DNA of 64,000 nt, from NCBI RefSeq assembly GCF_001708965.1, contig NZ_LVJW01000003.1, positions 1,116,001 to 1,180,000 of the forward strand. Direction: 5' to 3'. Numbering within the stretch: the stretch's first letter is position 1; the number at the start of each line of letters is the position of its first letter. Shown one piece after another: positions 26,275 through 34,661 of this stretch. This DNA comes from Candidatus Thiodiazotropha endoloripes. Its GTDB lineage: Bacteria > Pseudomonadota > Gammaproteobacteria > Chromatiales > Chromatiaceae. The notes under the pieces are model-generated. The model saw nothing but the letters and a program-made list of their open reading frames with translations, did no database searches and was not told the DNA's origin. The translations under genes and the position numbers were made by a program.

Positions 26275-27498
26275 ATGAAAAATAAATATATATACGCGGA
26301 TGATTTTTCCAAGTGGATTCAGGATTTTATGCGTCAGGATTCTGCCAGTGGCATTATTCTGATATTCGCTGCACTACTTGCATTACTGATGGTGAACTCT
26401 CCGCTGAGCTGGGTCTATGACGGACTTCTCAGTACACCTGTAGAGATACGCATTGGTGGGCTGCAACTGGCTAAGCCGTTACTGTTGTGGATCAATGATG
26501 GCTTGATGGCTGTTTTTTTTATGCTGATCGGCTTGGAGGTCAAACGGGAATTCCTTGAAGGGGAGTTGTCCAGAGCTGATCAGATCGTCCTCCCTGGTTT
26601 AGGTGCGATCGGTGGTATGTTGGTACCGGCTGCTATCTACTATGCGTTGAATGCTGATGATCCGCTGGCACTGAATGGTTGGGCTATCCCGGCTGCTACC
26701 GATATCGCCTTTGCGCTAGGCATTCTCAGCCTGGCGGGTAGTCGGGTGCCGGTCTCTTTGCGCGTCTTTTTAATGGCGTTGGCTATTTTTGATGATCTGG
26801 GTGCGATCATCATCATCGCAATCTTTTACACGGCGGATCTCTCTTTTTACAGTCTGGTGTTGGCGTTCACAATGATTGCCACACTTGTAATCCTCAATGT
26901 CATGCATGTAACACGCCTGTCTGCCTACGTGATTGTCGGGATCATACTTTGGATTGCCGTGTTGAAGTCTGGCGTACATGCCACCCTGGCCGGTGTGGTT
27001 CTGGGATTGATGATTCCGATCAGTGATCCGAAAGATGAGACTCGGTCCCCTTTGCGGGATGTGGAGCATGGCTTGCATCAATGGGTCGCATTTCTGATCC
27101 TGCCGATTTTTGCCTTTGCCAATGCAGGCGTATCACTGTCCGGCCTGAGTATCGGAGATCTGATGGATCCAGTCCCCCTGGGCATTGCCGCAGGTCTGTT
27201 TATTGGTAAGCCACTCGGTATTATGCTGTTTTGCGGCGGTGCAATTCTGTTGGGTTTTGCAAAACTGCCTACAAGAGCCAACTGGTTTGGTTTGTTCGCG
27301 ACTTCCGTTCTCTGCGGTATTGGTTTTACCATGAGTCTGTTTATCGCTTCCCTGGCATTTGAACAGACTGGGGAGGATGCCCTGATAATTGGGGACAGGC
27401 TTGGTATTCTGTTGGGATCGGGGTTGTCCGCGGTCGTTGGGCTTTTGCTTCTCAAATGGTTTAACCCATCAACTGATAAGAATATTAAGGCCCACTAG
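26275..27498 (+). CDS. nhaA: Na+/H+ antiporter NhaA
   Basis: A 407-residue inner-membrane antiporter with about 12 helices. Diagnostic are MFFMLIGLEVKREFLEGEL, PAATDIAFALGILSLAGSRVP with the ion-binding Asp pair (ATDIAF and LAIFDDLGAI), and the C-terminal CGIGFTMSLFIASLAF. It uses the proton gradient to expel sodium, as expected for a marine or saline organism. I choose ATG 26275; a TTG at 26260 is an alternative and neither has a good ribosome site. Its TAG stop is the left arm of the palindromic repeat at 27496-27528. Confidence 0.93.
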   Translation: MKNKYIYADDFSKWIQDFMRQDSASGIILIFAALLALLMVNSPLSWVYDGLLSTPVEIRIGGLQLAKPLLLWINDGLMAVFFMLIGLEVKREFLEGELSRADQIVLPGLGAIGGMLVPAAIYYALNADDPLALNGWAIPAATDIAFALGILSLAGSRVPVSLRVFLMALAIFDDLGAIIIIAIFYTADLSFYSLVLAFTMIATLVILNVMHVTRLSAYVIVGIILWIAVLKSGVHATLAGVVLGLMIPISDPKDETRSPLRDVEHGLHQWVAFLILPIFAFANAGVSLSGLSIGDLMDPVPLGIAAGLFIGKPLGIMLFCGGAILLGFAKLPTRANWFGLFATSVLCGIGFTMSLFIASLAFEQTGEDALIIGDRLGILLGSGLSAVVGLLLLKWFNPSTDKNIKAH

Positions 27499-27528
27499 GG
27501 CCTATTGGATTAGTGTTAACAGGCCCTA
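27496..27528. repeat. 33-bp palindromic repeat that supplies the stop codons of two convergent genes
   Basis: TAGGGCCT (27496-27503) and AGGCCCTA (27521-27528) are perfect inverted arms around TTGGATTAGTGTTAA-type sequence. The left TAG ends nhaA; the right CTA, read on the minus strand, is the TAG of the ABC1 kinase gene. A nearly identical element lies at 51671-51703. It may act as a bidirectional hairpin but has no T-run. Confidence 0.8.
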
Positions 27529-28854
27529 GATCGTCAGTTCAACTGCCAGTGCTCTCACATTGAGCTTGGTTTTGAGTCTTACACAGGCAAGGTAGAGGCC
27601 TGCGAGCTTACGATGCAGTAGCAGCACATCATGGGGTGGCAGATGCCAGTATTTTTGATTCAATCGCAGTTCAATGGCCTGTTCGCTCATCCGATTCATC
27701 AAATCCGAGTTGGCGAAATCATACTCACCAGAGATTCTGATAGGCTCGGTAACACACTTCAGTAATTCAATCACCGCGGTTTTGTATCGATCTGGCGCCT
27801 GTTCGTCCAGGTAGCCCACATCCACGGCAGCCAGTTCCATCTGTTTGGTATCTCCTTCAAGTGCTGCCTGTAACAGGTGATTGAAAGCCTGAGTACGATG
27901 TTGTTCATAAAACTGGATTGCACCGAAGTCGAGCAGTCCAAGCAGGTCGCTCTGACTATCATAGCGATAGTTGGCGAAATTCGGATCGGTTTGGACTGTA
28001 CCCCAACAGAATGTCTCGTGTAGTGCCAACCTCACCAATCGTTCAGCAACGCTTCTACGTACCAGTTCAGGGTCAGAAGCCAGCTGATCCAACGGCCTTC
28101 CAGGTAGGTACTCCATTACCAATACTTCGTGAGTGGAACGGTCCAGGTCGGTGGAGGGTATTCGAAAACCTTTTATGGATTTAATCCGTTTTTTAAACTC
28201 AATTGTATTGGCGGCCTCGTTTAAGTAGTCAGCCTCCTTATGCAGTTGAATTTTGGTTTCCGCTAGCAGTGTGCTTAGATCCAGTTCCTTAGGAATCAAT
28301 CTAAACAGTCTCAGCAATGTAGCTACATTGTCAACATCGCTGTCAATGCTGTTTCGAATGCCAGGGTATTGAATCTTGATCGCAAGGTGCTCCCCTTGCT
28401 TGGTTGTTGCTTCATGGACCTGACCTATGGAAGCCGCTGCAATGGGGGTGAAGTGAAAGCGTTTGAATTGTCGTTCCCATAATTTTCCCCAATTGCTATC
28501 CAACACCATTGCTACCTGCCCTAATGGCATATGGTGAGCGTCCTCGCGCAGACGTTCGAGTATTTTACTGAACTCTGCAGGCAGCAGATCGCCGGATTCC
28601 ATGGAGATCATCTGTCCCAGTTTCATGGCTGCACCGCGCAGTTCCGCGAGATGCTCTGCAAGTCGATTGGCATTCTCCGGGATCAGAAGAAGACTTGGTG
28701 CACTCTTATCCCGACCGGATAGAATCCTTTTAAATCCTTCCGTCACTGCGCCGCCAGCAACACTACTCGCAAGTTGACCCAACTTGAGTAGACGGCTGGT
28801 TCGGCTCTCAGGCAGATGACTCTGGGTGGTTTTGTAGTTTGATTCTTGTGCCAT
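27526..28854 (-). CDS. ABC1/UbiB (COQ8-like) atypical kinase family protein
   Basis: A 442-residue ADCK/UbiB-family protein. The N-terminal KxGQ motif is visible in ELRGAAMKLGQMISM, the Ala-rich nucleotide loop in TPIAAASIGQVHEA, the Lys in LAIKIQYPG, and the catalytic/metal segment as QTDPNFANYR followed by LGLLDFGA. The QTDPNF form is like mitochondrial COQ8, whereas UbiB usually has HADPHPGN. Members support ubiquinone synthesis through ATPase activity. It lacks the C-terminal UbiB membrane helices. It probably forms an operon with the NDUFA9-like gene upstream (18 bp gap), which also fits quinone or lipid metabolism. Confidence 0.85.
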   Translation of the reverse strand: MAQESNYKTTQSHLPESRTSRLLKLGQLASSVAGGAVTEGFKRILSGRDKSAPSLLLIPENANRLAEHLAELRGAAMKLGQMISMESGDLLPAEFSKILERLREDAHHMPLGQVAMVLDSNWGKLWERQFKRFHFTPIAAASIGQVHEATTKQGEHLAIKIQYPGIRNSIDSDVDNVATLLRLFRLIPKELDLSTLLAETKIQLHKEADYLNEAANTIEFKKRIKSIKGFRIPSTDLDRSTHEVLVMEYLPGRPLDQLASDPELVRRSVAERLVRLALHETFCWGTVQTDPNFANYRYDSQSDLLGLLDFGAIQFYEQHRTQAFNHLLQAALEGDTKQMELAAVDVGYLDEQAPDRYKTAVIELLKCVTEPIRISGEYDFANSDLMNRMSEQAIELRLNQKYWHLPPHDVLLLHRKLAGLYLACVRLKTKLNVRALAVELTI

Positions 28855-28855
28855 G

Positions 28856-28876
28856 ACTCGTTTTAACAGCCCCTAG
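28856..28876. repeat. degenerate copy of the TTAACAGGCCCTAG repeat at a stop codon
   Basis: CTCGTTTTAACAGCCCCTAG matches TTCGTGTTAACAGGCCCTAG in 17 of 20 positions. It fills the gap between the two minus-strand genes, and its CTA (28873-28875) is the TAG stop of the upstream gene. Confidence 0.5.
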
Positions 28877-29835
28877 TAAGCAGATGCTGTTTTATCCTCT
28901 CCTGTGCTACGTTTATTGAGCAGGTATTGAAGATGGTCCGGACTGAACGATTTGGGCTGGATACCACAAAGATTAAAAATCTCATCGCCACGACAGGTAT
29001 TTCCTTTGGTCAGCATGCGTATCTGATCCCGGCTGATTGGGAACCAGCTATATCGGTCAAACAACATTGCCGCCATGCTTGGAGCAATCACCGGTACCGG
29101 TAGCATGACCTTTGTTTTGCCATTAACCTGAGCAATCCGTTTTAGGATTTCCTGCCAGCTCAAATTCTCCGGACCTCCCAGGGTATAAGTTTTGCCTATT
29201 GTTTCAGGTAGATGCAGGGCCTGAACAAAAGCCTTAGCCACATCCTCTACATGTACAGGTGAAAGCTGAAATTCTCCAGCGTGTTGAGGATTGATGCCTT
29301 CAAAAAACAATGGTGCGGGGAGTGGTGGATCGAGAATGTCTCGCTTCAGCATTGATGCAAATTCATTACGCCCTAGGGGATTACCGAAAATCACGGATGG
29401 TCTGAATATGGTCCAGTCAAGATCGGACTGTTTAATGTGATCTTCTGCCGCCGCTTTGCTCAACTGGTAGGGGGTTAGTTTAAGATCCACCCCATTGGCG
29501 CTCATCAGTATGAAGCGCTTGACTCCCATCTCCTGGGCCAATGCGGCGGTTGTTACAACCCCCTTGTATTGCAGATTTTCAAAAGTGATGCCTTGAGCTG
29601 GGTATGCCCTGAGAATTCCGATGTTGTAGATTACAGCATCCTTACCCTCAAGCATCGCCTTAAGACTGTTTGTATCGTCCAGGCTTCCGGCGTACCAGGT
29701 AATCTTTTCACTGTTTTCATGACGGTTGTCTGAGGTGTTTCTGATCAGAAGACTGGGGCTGTCTGCCTGCTTTAAAAGCTCACTTACCAAATACTGCCCA
29801 ACAAATCCAGTGCCACCCAAAATAGCAATTTTCAT
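28873..29835 (-). CDS. NAD(P)-binding atypical SDR (complex I NDUFA9-like) protein
   Basis: A 320-residue extended/atypical short-chain dehydrogenase-like protein. The dinucleotide loop is ILGGTGFVGQYLVSELL; VIYNIGIL, FILMSANGVD and YQLSKAAAEDHI (degenerate YxxxK) follow. The C-terminal part resembles NDUFA9/YlbB-type proteins, many of which act as lipid- or quinone-linked assembly factors and not as true enzymes. The neighbouring ABC1 kinase fits that picture. ATG at 29835 follows GGAGAG. Activity is unproven. Confidence 0.78.
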   Translation of the reverse strand: MKIAILGGTGFVGQYLVSELLKQADSPSLLIRNTSDNRHENSEKITWYAGSLDDTNSLKAMLEGKDAVIYNIGILRAYPAQGITFENLQYKGVVTTAALAQEMGVKRFILMSANGVDLKLTPYQLSKAAAEDHIKQSDLDWTIFRPSVIFGNPLGRNEFASMLKRDILDPPLPAPLFFEGINPQHAGEFQLSPVHVEDVAKAFVQALHLPETIGKTYTLGGPENLSWQEILKRIAQVNGKTKVMLPVPVIAPSMAAMLFDRYSWFPISRDQIRMLTKGNTCRGDEIFNLCGIQPKSFSPDHLQYLLNKRSTGEDKTASAY

Positions 29836-30033
29836 TGTCCTCTCCGGAGTTGAATGTCGGCCTATTCATAAGACAGTCGATCCGTGTGAAATGTCCCGGT
29901 TTTTATAGCAAAACCGGCTCAAGAGAGCATGGTGAAAATGTGGTAACTATCGGCTCTGTATTTAGCTGGCTTTTGCAAAAAATGGTACACTCCAATCAAT
30001 TAACTTCTTAGCGAATCGAGAAAAATAAGTGTG

Positions 30034-30489
30034 ATGGAAATTGGCAAGTCCGCACCCGCGTTTGAGCTTTACGATCAATCGGATAATTTGTATCGATTGA
30101 GTGATAGTCTGGGTGCCTGGGTGGTTCTGTTTTTTTATCCCAAGGATAATACGCCTGGGTGTACAGCTGAAGTCTGTGATTTCAATAGCGAATATGACCG
30201 CTTACTGGTTTTGGGGGTAAAGCTTTTCGGTATCAGCACGGACAGTCGTCGAAGTCATCAGAGGTTTGCTCAAAAACATCAATTGAAATTTCCTCTTTTA
30301 TCGGATCAGCAGGGAAAGGTTGCATCGGCTTATGAATCACTATTCAGGCTGGGACCTGTCAAAATCGCAAAAAGAGACAGCTTCATCATCAATCCTCAGG
30401 GTGAAATTGCAGCAATCTACAGAGGTGTACAAGCCAAAGGTCATGGACGGTTTATCCATGAAAAGATTCAGCAATTAATGGCAGACTGA
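30034..30489 (+). CDS. bcp: Bcp/PrxQ-type peroxiredoxin
   Basis: A 151-residue atypical 2-Cys peroxiredoxin that reduces hydrogen peroxide and organic peroxides with thioredoxin. The peroxidatic Cys lies in PKDNTPGCTAEVCDF, with the resolving Cys five residues later as in PrxQ, and the conserved FPLLSD and F.I.P.G blocks follow. ATG at 30034 (GTG at 30031 is equally possible). It is monocistronic, convergent with the next gene. Confidence 0.92.
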   Translation: MEIGKSAPAFELYDQSDNLYRLSDSLGAWVVLFFYPKDNTPGCTAEVCDFNSEYDRLLVLGVKLFGISTDSRRSHQRFAQKHQLKFPLLSDQQGKVASAYESLFRLGPVKIAKRDSFIINPQGEIAAIYRGVQAKGHGRFIHEKIQQLMAD

Positions 30490-30496
30490 TAATCTG

Positions 30497-31234
30497 TTAG
30501 GTAGATATTTGAAAGGTTATTTTCTGCTTGGTGAGTTGCTGTTGTAAATGTTCAAAAGCACCATCGATATCCCCATCTCCGCGCAAGCCGAGTTCTACGC
30601 GGCCCTGAGTGCCAAACTTGGGCAGGCTATACATTTTGAGATCCTGATATTCACGGTTGATAAGCTCCATCAGCGGGACTAAAGCACTTTCCGGAGTATT
30701 CAGTACCAACAGTGATCTTTGTTTAAAACGGCTCTCCTGTTGTGGATATTTTTGCCTCAATACCCACTCTGCCATGGGCCACGCCATCTCCGGGAACCCG
30801 GGGAGGAAATGGTGATAATTGATGGAAAAACCAGGAATTTGATTGTACGGATTAGGGATCAGTTCACAGCCCATTGGCAGATCGGCCATTTTGATGCGGG
30901 TAGGGTAGGCCGCCTCGCCAAACTGGGATTCGATCAACAGTTTCGCTTCAGGGTGTCGTTGAAGCGGGGTATCGAATGCCTCAGCAGCACAGCTGCGAGT
31001 TAGGTCATCGGGGGTGGCTCCGATGCCACCGCAGACGAATACGGGTAACTGCTCAGATATAGAGAATTGCAAATGTCTGATCAGACTCTCATGCTGATCA
31101 GGAATGAACCAGCACCTGTGGAGTAATTTGCCATATTTTTTAAGCAATGAGCGAAAATGGTCATGGTGACGATCCGCTCGGTCACCATACAAAATTTCAT
31201 CGCCAATCACTATCAGCCCAAAATATGAATTCAC
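30497..31234 (-). CDS. MoaB/CinA-like molybdopterin-binding domain protein
   Basis: A 245-residue protein with the MoCF_biosynth fold: GLIVIGDEILYGDRADRH, CGGIGATPDDLTRSCAAEAF (the T-P-D-D/L-T phosphate motif) and LPGFPEMAWPMAEWVL. This equals the N-terminal domain of CinA/competence-damage proteins without the amidase domain. Such stand-alone proteins have unclear roles; involvement in molybdenum cofactor or nucleotide pyrophosphate hydrolysis is possible. The 8-bp gap to bcp (convergent) leaves no room for separate terminators. Confidence 0.82.
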   Translation of the reverse strand: MNSYFGLIVIGDEILYGDRADRHHDHFRSLLKKYGKLLHRCWFIPDQHESLIRHLQFSISEQLPVFVCGGIGATPDDLTRSCAAEAFDTPLQRHPEAKLLIESQFGEAAYPTRIKMADLPMGCELIPNPYNQIPGFSINYHHFLPGFPEMAWPMAEWVLRQKYPQQESRFKQRSLLVLNTPESALVPLMELINREYQDLKMYSLPKFGTQGRVELGLRGDGDIDGAFEHLQQQLTKQKITFQIST

Positions 31235-31440
31235 GCGATACCTGCCGGTTGAGAAGTGTTATTTGATTTGGTAAATAGTGTCGGGACAACTGGATGGTTT
31301 TGTCTATGAGAATAGAGTGTCCCAGGAGCTGATCACCCAGCTGTCAGCGATTCCCAAGGGAAGCAAAATTGTGCACCAAACTGTCGCGATACAATAGCTT
31401 GGACTGATGCAGCAGCGTGATCACATATTTTGATCCACTA

Positions 31441-31890
31441 CTATTCTGAGAGTTGATTACGCAGTCTCTGAATCTCTAGTTGGGCTTGCTCAAGCTGAAG
31501 CTCTATTTCAACTTCCCGGGTAACATCCTTTTGTACACCAATATAGTAAGTCAGGCCGTCTTCTTCATTAATGATCGGAGTGATGCTCAGTTCATTCCAA
31601 AAAAGCGAACCATCTTTGTGGTAATTTCGCAACCTTGTTCGTGAAGGCTGATTGCTCTCTATGGCCTCGCGAATCGACTGACGAGCCCGTTGGTCCCGGT
31701 CGTCGCCCTGAAGGAAACGGCAATCCTGGTAGAGAATCTCCTCTTCTGCATAGCCGGTGAGTCTTTCAAAAGCCTCATTGACATAGAGAAGAATGGTATC
31801 ATCACCCTCGCGTTCAGCGATCACCAAGCCATCATTCGCAGTATCTATAGCTTGCTTGAGCAGTTGCAAACTGATTGGTAAATGCTTCAT
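31441..31890 (-). CDS. short LOV blue-light photoreceptor
   Basis: A 149-residue protein made of a single PAS/LOV domain with short N- and C-terminal helices (the C-terminal one, VEIELQLEQAQLEIQRLRNQL, is a coiled coil). The flavin-adduct motif is YQDCRFLQGDDRDQ with the reactive Cys near residue 57, and NYHKDGSLFWNELSITPI carries the FMN-contacting Asn residues. As I recall it, this is extremely close to Pseudomonas putida PpSB1-LOV (PplS), which has no effector domain and acts through a LitR-type regulator. ATG 31890 is preferred over an upstream TTG. A perfect palindrome lies upstream. The coding of a LitR homolog 12 kb away strengthens the functional assignment. Confidence 0.92.
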   Translation of the reverse strand: MKHLPISLQLLKQAIDTANDGLVIAEREGDDTILLYVNEAFERLTGYAEEEILYQDCRFLQGDDRDQRARQSIREAIESNQPSRTRLRNYHKDGSLFWNELSITPIINEEDGLTYYIGVQKDVTREVEIELQLEQAQLEIQRLRNQLSE

Positions 31891-31932
31891 ATTGTTCGAT
31901 CCCAACAGTCTTATGCTTTCTGGTTTTCAAGC

Positions 31933-31951
31933 CTGTATCAGTATGATACAG
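31933..31951. promoter_or_regulatory. perfect palindrome upstream of the LOV gene, probable operator
   Basis: CTGTATCA (31933-31940), GTA, TGATACAG (31944-31951): perfect 8-bp arms with a 3-bp centre, 43-61 bp upstream of the LOV start codon. The half-site TGTATCA differs from the TTGTACA sites of the nearby operons, so it may bind another regulator. Confidence 0.55.
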
Positions 31952-32228
31952 CGCCCTTTACATCTGATTCTACGACAACCATTGGGTTGATTGAAGGGGT
32001 TAATCAGCATGCAAGGGAATAATTTGTCTGAACCAATATGAGTTTGTTGGTCGTATCTGGTTGATGGGGTTGTTTGATTCAAACTCTATTTTCAGGCAAA
32101 CCACTGGAGCCGGCACCAGATGTTGCCAATAGAGGGCAACCGGATCGTTTGATTTAGTCTTACAGAATGTGGGTTTAGTTCAATTTCTGCGATCATTCAT
32201 ATCGGAATCCCTTTGTTCTTACCGGGGA

Positions 32229-32255
32229 TCCCGACATAATCGGTGAATACCGGGT
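32229..32255. repeat. REP-like 27-bp hairpin repeat, copy 2
   Basis: Matches the unit at 14088-14114 in 21 of 27 positions, including TCCCGACATA and GAAT..CCGGG. It lies 7 bp past the stop of the chalcone-isomerase-like gene. Confidence 0.45.
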
Positions 32256-32262
32256 TAATGAA

Positions 32263-32835
32263 TCAAGTTTGTCCTAACAGGCTAATTTTTAAGGATTTAT
32301 CAATGGGGTCCTTACCCAGCCAGATGTTCAGATAGGCCTCAGCGAGCAGTGGGTCATTGAGTGTGATGACTTCTGAATCATTAAACTCCAATACCAGACG
32401 GTTGTTATCCTTCAGGGTCAAAACGTATCGGTCACCCGGTTTAACATCCTGCATTGCATTGTGCAGTTGATCCAGGGCAGGACGCATACGCTCAAGTTTC
32501 TCTGGTCCTTGTTGTCTACGGATGAATGACTCTGCCACCTGCTTGATCTTAGTTGCTTTAATGGGTATTAGGTAGTGAATCACCAATCTCTGATCCTCTC
32601 GTTTCTCCTGTCGAGAGGTATAGAGAGCGGCTGCGTAGAGATCAACCAGGATTCCCCAGGTCAATATACCGGCTCCTGAGAGTTCGAACTGGTGGTTCTC
32701 AAAAGTATGACTCTGTGGAAAGTAGATATCTTTGATCTGGATGCCTTGTTTTGCATTGGCACTACCAGTGAGGATGAATGCCGAGATCAGCAATGTGTAT
32801 ATTGAGATTGATGTTAAAGTGTTGCGTCGATTCAT
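32263..32835 (-). CDS. periplasmic chalcone-isomerase-like protein
   Basis: A 190-residue secreted protein: signal peptide residues 1-28 (ISAFILTGSANA), then a chalcone isomerase-like fold (IKDIYFPQSHTFENHQFELSGAGILTW, VDLYAAALYTS, and the KATKIKQVAESFIRRQ helix). Bacterial members lack the plant active site and are thought to bind fatty acids or other lipids. It is the last gene of the six-gene minus-strand operon with cyclopropane synthase and amine oxidase, a recurring companion in light- or singlet-oxygen-induced loci. Confidence 0.85.
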   Translation of the reverse strand: MNRRNTLTSISIYTLLISAFILTGSANAKQGIQIKDIYFPQSHTFENHQFELSGAGILTWGILVDLYAAALYTSRQEKREDQRLVIHYLIPIKATKIKQVAESFIRRQQGPEKLERMRPALDQLHNAMQDVKPGDRYVLTLKDNNRLVLEFNDSEVITLNDPLLAEAYLNIWLGKDPIDKSLKISLLGQT

Positions 32836-32838
32836 GAT

Positions 32839-33369
32839 CTACTCCTTTCTGAAAAAGAGAATGACTTCACCAAGTTTGAAACCTAATTTTGTTACTACCG
32901 CTTTATTCATCATCGTGTTTCGGTCGAGCAGGAACATCCAGTCATTGAAGTGCACGCGCCAATCACTGCTACCAATTGTCAAGTCCATCTGGTACTGCCA
33001 CTGGAGTGCGCTGCCATAAGCCTCTCCATGTGCCATGCCAATGATGTCATTTGCACTCCCGGTATACTGGTGTTTGTCGATACGTGTTATGATCCAGGTT
33101 CGATGTTCAGTGGTTCCGTCATCATAGTTAAATGACTCCTCAAGTTTTAACTGGTCATTTTCTATTGTACCGATAATCGTGACCTGGAATCGTTTGCGAA
33201 GCTTGCCGAAACGATCGATAAAAACTCCCCAGGCCTGCTGTTCTCCCTCGAAAAAGTCAAATAGATCGAATTCAGGTAGTGTATCTGCGTAATCAACCGG
33301 TTTCATGTTTGAACAACCCAGGGTTATCAGTAACATAAGGCTTGCCAGCCAGACGTTTTTCAGATTCAT
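32839..33369 (-). CDS. DUF3833 family lipoprotein
   Basis: A 176-residue lipoprotein: hydrophobic signal LASLMLLITLGC with the lipobox Cys near residue 19, then the DUF3833 domain (FDLFDFFEGEQQAWGVFIDRFGKL, MHW-like WRVHFNDWMFLLDRNTMMNKA). The beta-rich lipocalin-like pattern suggests lipid binding at the membrane. It is 3 bp upstream of the chalcone-isomerase-like gene. Its start overlaps the end of the MFS gene by 77 bp, an unusually long overlap. Confidence 0.85.
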   Translation of the reverse strand: MNLKNVWLASLMLLITLGCSNMKPVDYADTLPEFDLFDFFEGEQQAWGVFIDRFGKLRKRFQVTIIGTIENDQLKLEESFNYDDGTTEHRTWIITRIDKHQYTGSANDIIGMAHGEAYGSALQWQYQMDLTIGSSDWRVHFNDWMFLLDRNTMMNKAVVTKLGFKLGEVILFFRKE

Positions 33370-34657
33370 TGCCTGCTTCGCTCCTTTGTATGATCGAGAG
33401 TTGGCGACTGTCTAATGGAAAATGCCAAACCAGCCAGGCGGCAGTAAGTTTGAATGGTATCGGTAGAAGACCGTAAGCCAAGGCGAGGACTGTGATGCCC
33501 ATTGTAGAGGGTAGGGCCGGATCAAAACCACTTAACTGAACCAATGGATAGACAAGGCCAATGGCCAAAGCCAAAGAGAGTTTGGTTGCCATTCCCCATA
33601 GACCGAAAAAAAGACCTGCCCGTTCACCGCCTCCACCAGCCCGGTCGATATCGATCACATCGGCCTGGATCGCGGCTGGTATTGACATATCAATGCCCAA
33701 ACTGAGTCCGGTTAACAGGCAGATCAATGCAAAAAGGTAGAAGTCCCCGGGTGTCAGCCAGGGTACCCATATGAAAACTGAACAAGAGAAAAGCATGGCA
33801 ACAGACCAGGCGATATGTTTTTGCACATGCCTGGCAAGTGGTAACCAAATCAATAGCCCTATTACCCCGGAGGCGAAGTAGATACCAAGCAATATCCATC
33901 GGCTTTCATCCACCTGAAGGACATACTCGACATAGAGTAAGAAAAGAGATGCCGGTATCGCATTGGCAATTCCGTTCAACAGGTAGGCAATCAGCAGTTT
34001 TTTTAAGGGTTTGTTTTTAGCTAGTAGATTGTAACCTTCCTTGAATCCGGTTCTTCTCATTGTTGATGTTAAGTCTGGAACCAACATAAGTCCTGGCATG
34101 GAGATTATGAATAAGGTGATGAAAACCAGACCGATCAATGCGAGTATCTCGCTATCCTTCAGGGTATTGAGTAGAAAGGGTAAAGATACAACCGTAATTG
34201 TGCCTGCAAGAACGTATATTTCCCGCACGGATGTGATTTGTGATCTTCGATGGTAGTCCGTTGAGAGTTCTGCGCCCCATGCATTATAAGGTATGACCAC
34301 CCACGACCATCCTGTATAGAGTAGAGCCGACCAAACCAGCAAATAGAGGCCGCCAGGTGTAGCGTTGGGAATGAACAGCATGTAGCATGAAACCAGTAGT
34401 AATGGGGATCCACTGTAGATCATCAATCGCCTGCGTCCCGGCCTGGTCAGAATCCTGTCACCGAGATATCCTGCAATCGGATCCGAAAAAAGATCCCAAA
34501 AGCGGGAGATCATCAACAGAAGACCTACCGCAGTCAGCCCAAGACCGAACTCTTCTGCGTAAATCGGTGGCAGAAATACAACCAGAGGCAATCCGAGAAA
34601 TGCCAACGGCAATCCAGGTAGGCCATACAGGTATATTTGCTTGCCTCTGAACTTCAT
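33293..34657 (-). CDS. MFS transporter of the MFS_2/GPH (MelB-like) type
   Basis: A 454-residue, 12-helix inner-membrane carrier. Family signs are GLGLTAVGLLLMISRFWDLFSDPIAG, GDRILTRPGRRR and YNAWGAELS, as in the melibiose/glucuronide carrier branch and MFSD2-like lipid transporters. Substrate unknown; the operon of lipid-modifying genes suggests a lipid or lysophospholipid. The last about 25 residues overlap the DUF3833 signal sequence in another frame. It starts 4 bp after the synthase gene ends. Confidence 0.88.
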   Translation of the reverse strand: MKFRGKQIYLYGLPGLPLAFLGLPLVVFLPPIYAEEFGLGLTAVGLLLMISRFWDLFSDPIAGYLGDRILTRPGRRRLMIYSGSPLLLVSCYMLFIPNATPGGLYLLVWSALLYTGWSWVVIPYNAWGAELSTDYHRRSQITSVREIYVLAGTITVVSLPFLLNTLKDSEILALIGLVFITLFIISMPGLMLVPDLTSTMRRTGFKEGYNLLAKNKPLKKLLIAYLLNGIANAIPASLFLLYVEYVLQVDESRWILLGIYFASGVIGLLIWLPLARHVQKHIAWSVAMLFSCSVFIWVPWLTPGDFYLFALICLLTGLSLGIDMSIPAAIQADVIDIDRAGGGGERAGLFFGLWGMATKLSLALAIGLVYPLVQLSGFDPALPSTMGITVLALAYGLLPIPFKLTAAWLVWHFPLDSRQLSIIQRSEAGNESEKRLAGKPYVTDNPGLFKHETG

Positions 34658-34661
34658 CGCA

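Larger units (their letters stand above)
31906..32262. other. 357-bp region upstream of the LOV gene
   Basis: It contains the palindrome at 31933-31951 and, at the far end, a REP-like repeat (32229-32255). No coding sequence is supported. Confidence 0.5.
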
